Part shown: positions 59,466 through 64,000 of the stretch, in pieces | Numbering within the stretch: position 1 is the stretch's first letter | Layout of the letters: each line of letters begins with the position of its first letter | NCBI GenBank assembly: GCA_026120035.1 | Contig: JALRME010000028.1 | Span: forward strand, 67,255-131,254 | From: Coleophoma eucalyptorum | Lineage: Eukaryota; Ascomycota; Leotiomycetes; Helotiales; Dermateaceae | DNA: 64,000 bases | Direction of reading: 5' to 3' | The notes under the pieces: model-generated | Database searches by the model: none | Told to the model about the DNA's origin: nothing | The model's input: only the letters and a program-made list of their open reading frames with translations | Program-made: the position numbers and the translations under genes

Positions 59466-60495
59466 TTAAGGCGACTCCCGCTTCCTCTTCTTGAAGAATG
59501 AATCCATTGTCTTCTGACTTGAGTCGTGCTTTAAGCTACCAATGCCGCCTCTGGTCTTTTTCAGGCCTTTCAGATGAGCAAGACTGTTCACTGCTTTTAC
59601 CGCAAGTGACAGATAGGTAAGCTTCGGCAAAGGTATCTTAGGTGTAACAGAAATCGACTCGAGAACTGAGGCGGAAGAGTTGTTATCCAAAGAAACGATT
59701 GCCGCTGGAGCGACAATGCCAGCAGTATCATCCTCGTTAGGATTAGATCCGCCCACATCATAAGCCTTTGGGACTAGCACGTCCTTGGGCTTCTGCTTGA
59801 TCTCAAGGTCTAGGTATCCCGTATTCGACCACCCACCAAGATATTCGAGGCTGAGCATCTTGTCTGCAGCGAAAACTCCTGCATCGACAGATACATTCGA
59901 AGACGGGAACCGACACAGGATGCCTCTCCACAGATGCGATAGAATGATGCCATGAGCAACGACTACAACAGCCTGGCTATCCTCTGTAGACTCAAGGAGC
60001 TGCAGCAGATGGACATTGATGAAATCGTCCATGCGATTTTTCATCGACTCCTTAGACTCCACGTCTTTGAAACCAGGATCCTTCCCGTGTTTCTCAACAT
60101 GTACATCTCTGCCAGTTTTGTTCGAGTCCTTTTGTCTTTCCATGAACACTTTACCCTCATAGAATCCAAAATCTTGCTCTCGCAAGAGAGTAAGCTTCGT
60201 GACCTCCTTTGGGGTAGAATCGTGTTGAGACTGAGCTAGACGAATCGCTTCTGCAGTCTTGACAGCGCGTTGCAGATCTGACGAGAAGATGTGCGAGACG
60301 ACGGTGCCACAGGCAGTCAAATGTGAGCCCAGTCGATTGGCTTGTAGAACGCCATGGTTTGTTAATGCTGAGTCGGTGATACCAGCACTAAGGCCATTAG
60401 TTAATTGAATTAACTTCAAAAGATAGTGGTGGAGCTTACTATTTACCTGCGACGTTGTCCACGGTCTCGCCGTGTCTGATTAATAGCAATCTCAT
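59466..60495 (-). CDS. Histidine phosphatase (phosphoglycerate mutase-like) with C-terminal PIP-box-like motif
   Basis: Model complement(join(59466..60387,60440..60495)), 325 residues, one 52-nt intron. The 56-nt first exon supplies M-R-L-L-L-I-R-H-G-E-T, so the catalytic histidine is His8; without this exon the enzyme would be dead. Of two nearby donors (GTAAAT and GTAAGC) only the second keeps frame and restores N-V-A-G-K-Y-A-G-I-T-D-S-A-L-T-N-H-G, the family block. The second catalytic histidine is in VVVAHGIILSHL. Members are phosphatases or mutases acting on phosphorylated metabolites or proteins; specificity is not predictable. Beyond the catalytic domain (to about residue 210) there is a tail of over 100 residues. 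It ends with Q-K-T-M-D-S-F-F (residues 310-317) followed by KKRKR, matching a PCNA-interacting peptide and nuclear localisation signal. Confidence 0.9.
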
Positions 60496-61423
60496 CCCTC
60501 CACCTGGGAGAGGAGTTCTCGTTGTTCAGCTATCACACATTCTCGATGCTGAACGTCGAATATGTTAAGTAATGAAGGGCGAGAGACAAGAAAAAGGGAA
60601 CGGCAGAGAATTTAAGGCGATGAAAAAGGTAGTGTGATTAGTCATCAGGTGGGTTCCTCGCCAGCCAGACCCGCCAAATTGTATTGCGAAACGAGTCTTC
60701 ATTATTTATTATACGTGCATGTGCGATATCCAGAAAGCCTCAAGCGAATTCAGGATTACACCTTGGTCCAAATGCTACTCACATCGATGAGAATGCGAAG
60801 CATGGTTTCTCAATCTCGAGAAAGGTAACCTTCGTCTGTCTACCTGTTGTGTTGACAGCGTGGGTCTGTTGAAGCTGTGGTCCGGTCTGTTCGGGAGGAG
60901 AATATAGTTTTTGAGGGACACCAAGAGTGAGATTTACTTGTTAATCAAAATGTCCAATTTGACCTCGCAAGGTTTCTTGGTACAATTTCAGCATCACTAC
61001 AAAATTAGGCACTTGAAGGACACTGAAACTTGGATTTGACGCCGTCGCTTAAGAGTGACCTTTTACAAGACTTCTTCCTTTGTCAAAAGTCTCAGTAGTT
61101 GACTTTCATTTCACTACCATGATTTAACTTTTTTCGTGGTTGCATACATAAATCGTGTCAAGCAGACTCACCTACTGGGCGCTCAACTTTCAACATCATC
61201 TTCAACTTCTGTTGTTGCTTAGTACGACGTTTCACTGCTGAAATCCTCAAGTATTCCTTTCACAGTATTGCTAGTAAACTCTTTGATTCTCAGGCATCTT
61301 CTGTCCCTATCGAGATCATTCATCACTTTAGATTGCTTAGCAACTACTGACTACGGTTATTTCTCCACGCTAAAAACTATCCCATGAAGTCAATGCAGCT
61401 CTCTGGAGACATCAAAAGTTGCC
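60496..61423. other. Divergent intergenic region
   Basis: About 930 bp between the histidine phosphatase (minus) and the Zn2Cys6 protein (plus). CT-rich from about 61170 to 61330, probably the leader of the latter. An upstream ATG at 61384 (short frame) precedes the chosen start. Confidence 0.45.
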
Positions 61424-64000
61424 ATGGAATTTAATGAGCAACTCTCTTCACTCCCAGGTCAACTTGGAGAGCTACCTCAACAGAATTACGACAGTCAGCA
61501 ACATGACATTTCGCGTCCAAGGAATCCTGGTGAACAACAGAGCTCCTTTGAGGCTGTGGAAGATCATACAATAACAGCTACAGGGTTTGTTGAAGCTGGC
61601 AACAACCAAGAATCTGTGCAGCAAGAAACCCTGCCTATTGGCCTTCCGTTCTCACAGCACCCGCCCAACAGAACAGAGGTTATCCCTGCGACTGCTGCAG
61701 ATGATCAAGTCAATGATTCTGCGTGCCAAAATTCGATCACCATTCCACCACTAGAACCTCCTACTCTGGTCTCCCAAATACAAATAAACGACGAACAATC
61801 AGATAAATCAGGCGAGAATCCTGAACCTCAATATTCAATCAATCATGAGCCGCAGAAGCAATTTACCTCTACTATAAGTGAACCTACTCAACAGATTGCC
61901 AAAGAAGGGTCAAGGCCCCGCAATTCTATCTCCTGCGAACTCGATCCTAAGAGGAGCTCAGACGATGGAGCGAATGGTCCAGCACTTGAGATATCAGCCA
62001 CTGAAGAGGCACAAGAGTCTCCTAAACTGATTCCAGGTCAACTCGAACACTGTAGGCGGTTGTCAGAGTCAGTAATGGATGCTGTTGCAGGAACCATAGC
62101 CCCTGCTCCAATCCAAGAAACTGCTGCTCCCATTTTCGGCGAATTAAGCCCTAGAGTTCAGTCAGGGAAAGTCAACGATGAGATTTCCGTCAGAAAACAA
62201 GCAATATCTGAATCACGAGTATCACACCCCTTAACGCAAGAAGGCACCGTATTCACGAGCGTGCAAGAAGTGAGGCTTAGTGTTGCAAATCCAAGCACCT
62301 CAGGCATATCGACCTCATCAATTGTTGGGGCTCTACCAGGACTTCAAATTGCACTAGATGGGCTAGGCGTTCAAGTGCAAAACTCACAACAGCCGGCGTG
62401 TATCTCCATATTTGATGCAAAAAGGACGATACCAAAGAGGCCCGACAGTTTCTTGGAAAATGCTCAACACATCCACGAGGGCCAATTTGACTATGCGACC
62501 AAGGATATTGACATATTTTGTGAGGAGAATCTTGGCCACAATTCATTAGATGCAACATCTCACGCTAATTCAATACAACTGGAAGGAGAGGAAGGGTTGA
62601 GCTTAGAAACGAATGATGAGCCTCAAGACAAAATAAAAGAACATGTCCCTTGTCAAATGCCTCACGACTGGGTGGTTGATCCAAAGGGCGGTATTCAAGA
62701 GACAGAACATAATCTTCAAACCCCCCAGCATAGTGACTTTTCTGACAAATCCATGCTTGACCTGGAAGATGGAGAAAAAGACTATGACGTGAAAGAACCC
62801 GCAGCCCAAAAATCTCTCGAGGAAGAGTTCTTCTCGTCTGCCCCTGGGCAGAATGCTCTTTCGGGATACAAATCTAGTATTCGGGATCTCGGGGTTTTCA
62901 TTAACAATAAAATGCGGCCTCGACAGTATCAGCATCAGCGCGGGTTTGGTACAGCATGGCAAGACCTTGACGATAGTGGTACATACGATCCCAAGGTCGA
63001 GAAAAGACTATCACGAAAAAAAGCCAGGAAGGTGAGGAAAGAACTTAAAAAGAGCGAGAGGAAGCACCCGGACAGATATAAAATGGATAACGACTATTTA
63101 ATGACGTTGAAGCTCACTGGTGATGATGGGATAGACTATCTGAGGTCAATAACGCCAGATTCTGGCTCTGGCATGGGTAGTCGCTTCATGGAAATCGACA
63201 ATTTGGCCGACGAGAACCTATTAGGACCACAAGGAACCGAAAAAATACAGCAATTGTATAAAACAGGACGGCAAATGGCTTCCCAGCCCCCAAATATCCA
63301 GAGTCTAAGTGCATACAGGGCTGAAGAATTCACTCCCTCAAATCTAACACCAGAAGCCCCTCAACGACAAGGTTGCAAAGCTTGTCTTGAACTCGATGAT
63401 GACGACTGTTCACTCGTCCATGATGGAACAAGTTACCCATGCAACAATTGTCGTGATACAGGTGAGCCCTGTATACTAATAACTCAGCCGAAGTACAAAC
63501 GCATCTGCGAGTGCTGCAAGCGCAAGAAGATTCTATGTTCCTATCGCCTTGACAACGGTAAAAATGCCAAATCTTGCGAGCAGTGCCTTGGGGATGGAGA
63601 AGTATGTGTCACTGGACCACTCAAAAAATTAACCGTCCCTAAAGGCGAGAAGGACACTATCAACCAACCAAGCCCTCACCCGGAGAGCTTTCAAGCACAA
63701 CTTAAACCCCAAAGGAAAACAAGTTTCCTAAAAAGCCGCAAAAGGCAAAGACATCTCAGATCTACGAGTCCGTTTAATTCATATCCAGGCTATGAACATA
63801 CACCTTTCTCTGATAGTCATCGAGGAAATAAGAAGTCAAAAAAATTCTACCTACGAGCACCGAAGAGACCTAAACTTTCCTTCTCTGGTGGTGAAGCCCA
63901 GAGGCGCTCATCTTCGCCACAGCCCTCCGGCATAACAGCTGATGGCATACCGACAAGGAGTATCAAGACTAGTTTCTGCTACCCATTTACTTTCAATGCA
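61424..64000 (+). CDS. Large Zn2Cys6-type nuclear protein (5' part, runs off the window)
   Basis: An open frame of 859 codons from the ATG at 61424 (gccATGgaa) to the window end without a stop. The first about 500 residues are hydrophilic, Gln/Ser/Glu/Pro-rich and probably disordered. A basic stretch (KRLSRKKARKVRKELKKSERK, near residues 527-548) follows. From residue 651 come two consecutive six-cysteine modules: the first C-x2-C-x7-C-x10-C-x2-C-x6-C is acidic (LELDDDD) between Cys2 and Cys3, the second C-x2-C-x6-C-x12-C-x2-C-x6-C has basic KRKK there and fits the fungal Zn2Cys6 DNA-binding consensus exactly. Further basic stretches (KSRKRQRHLR, APKRPK) follow. A nuclear DNA-binding role is inferred; fungal Zn2Cys6 regulators usually have the finger near the N-terminus, so this placement is unusual. 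No intron was needed. Confidence 0.8.
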   Translation, partial: MEFNEQLSSLPGQLGELPQQNYDSQQHDISRPRNPGEQQSSFEAVEDHTITATGFVEAGNNQESVQQETLPIGLPFSQHPPNRTEVIPATAADDQVNDSACQNSITIPPLEPPTLVSQIQINDEQSDKSGENPEPQYSINHEPQKQFTSTISEPTQQIAKEGSRPRNSISCELDPKRSSDDGANGPALEISATEEAQESPKLIPGQLEHCRRLSESVMDAVAGTIAPAPIQETAAPIFGELSPRVQSGKVNDEISVRKQAISESRVSHPLTQEGTVFTSVQEVRLSVANPSTSGISTSSIVGALPGLQIALDGLGVQVQNSQQPACISIFDAKRTIPKRPDSFLENAQHIHEGQFDYATKDIDIFCEENLGHNSLDATSHANSIQLEGEEGLSLETNDEPQDKIKEHVPCQMPHDWVVDPKGGIQETEHNLQTPQHSDFSDKSMLDLEDGEKDYDVKEPAAQKSLEEEFFSSAPGQNALSGYKSSIRDLGVFINNKMRPRQYQHQRGFGTAWQDLDDSGTYDPKVEKRLSRKKARKVRKELKKSERKHPDRYKMDNDYLMTLKLTGDDGIDYLRSITPDSGSGMGSRFMEIDNLADENLLGPQGTEKIQQLYKTGRQMASQPPNIQSLSAYRAEEFTPSNLTPEAPQRQGCKACLELDDDDCSLVHDGTSYPCNNCRDTGEPCILITQPKYKRICECCKRKKILCSYRLDNGKNAKSCEQCLGDGEVCVTGPLKKLTVPKGEKDTINQPSPHPESFQAQLKPQRKTSFLKSRKRQRHLRSTSPFNSYPGYEHTPFSDSHRGNKKSKKFYLRAPKRPKLSFSGGEAQRRSSSPQPSGITADGIPTRSIKTSFCYPFTFNA

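Overview
This 64-kb window is nuclear DNA of a filamentous ascomycete (Pezizomycotina). The evidence is dense short introns of about 42-135 nt with GTATGT/GTAAGT donors and CTAAC/CTGAC-like branch points, separate short intergenic regions on both strands, and gene families typical of these fungi: Them6-like thioesterases, fungal rhodopsin-domain membrane proteins, ACS- and DHA-type MFS carriers, OPT and NCS1 permeases, secreted GH3 and GH128 enzymes and Zn2Cys6 regulators. Protein flavour suggests Leotiomycetes, but that is a guess. I see no bacterial features, CRISPR, tRNA, rRNA or intact transposon.

Layout. 1-9 kb: a membrane-anchored thioesterase-like gene, a DHA2-type MFS exporter, an AT-rich gene-poor stretch with an inverted repeat and a decayed 51-bp minisatellite, and an orphan ORF. 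9-18.8 kb: a long leader region with a doubtful small gene, bifunctional 6-phosphofructo-2-kinase/fructose-2,6-bisphosphatase, an ACS-family MFS permease, ribosomal protein eS8 and a GCN5L1/BLOC-1 subunit-1-like protein. 21-34 kb: a seven-helix rhodopsin-domain protein, a Ser/Thr-rich GH128-type glucanase-like protein, a DHA1 MFS transporter, a secreted protein of unknown function and a GH3 beta-glucosidase. 34-45 kb: an OPT transporter with 15 introns, a peroxisomal ABCD half-transporter and an NCS1 purine/cytosine permease. 48-64 kb: a small secreted protein, DPH3, frataxin, AP-3 sigma, a small mitochondrial membrane protein, cytosolic leucyl-tRNA synthetase, a GPI-anchored Ser/Thr-rich protein, a histidine phosphatase and the 5' part of a large Zn2Cys6 protein that runs off the window.

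The genes do not form one pathway. The central part (about 21-45 kb) is rich in secreted enzymes and nutrient or drug transporters. The right part (about 49-60 kb) is housekeeping, with two tight divergent pairs (frataxin/AP-3 sigma and small mitochondrial protein/LeuRS). No secondary-metabolite core enzyme was found.

Most useful leads: a canonical PCNA-binding (PIP-box-like) motif plus basic tail at the extreme C-terminus of the histidine phosphatase; a probable GC-AG intron in the ABCD transporter; an in-frame 18-tyrosine microsatellite extension upstream of the NCS1 permease; a tandem pair of six-cysteine modules, one acidic, in the last gene; and a possible ADP-ribosyltransferase-like fold in the secreted orphan at 27.9-29.4 kb. 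All gene models are spliced by hand from reading frame, splice signals and remembered family conservation; none has transcript support here.
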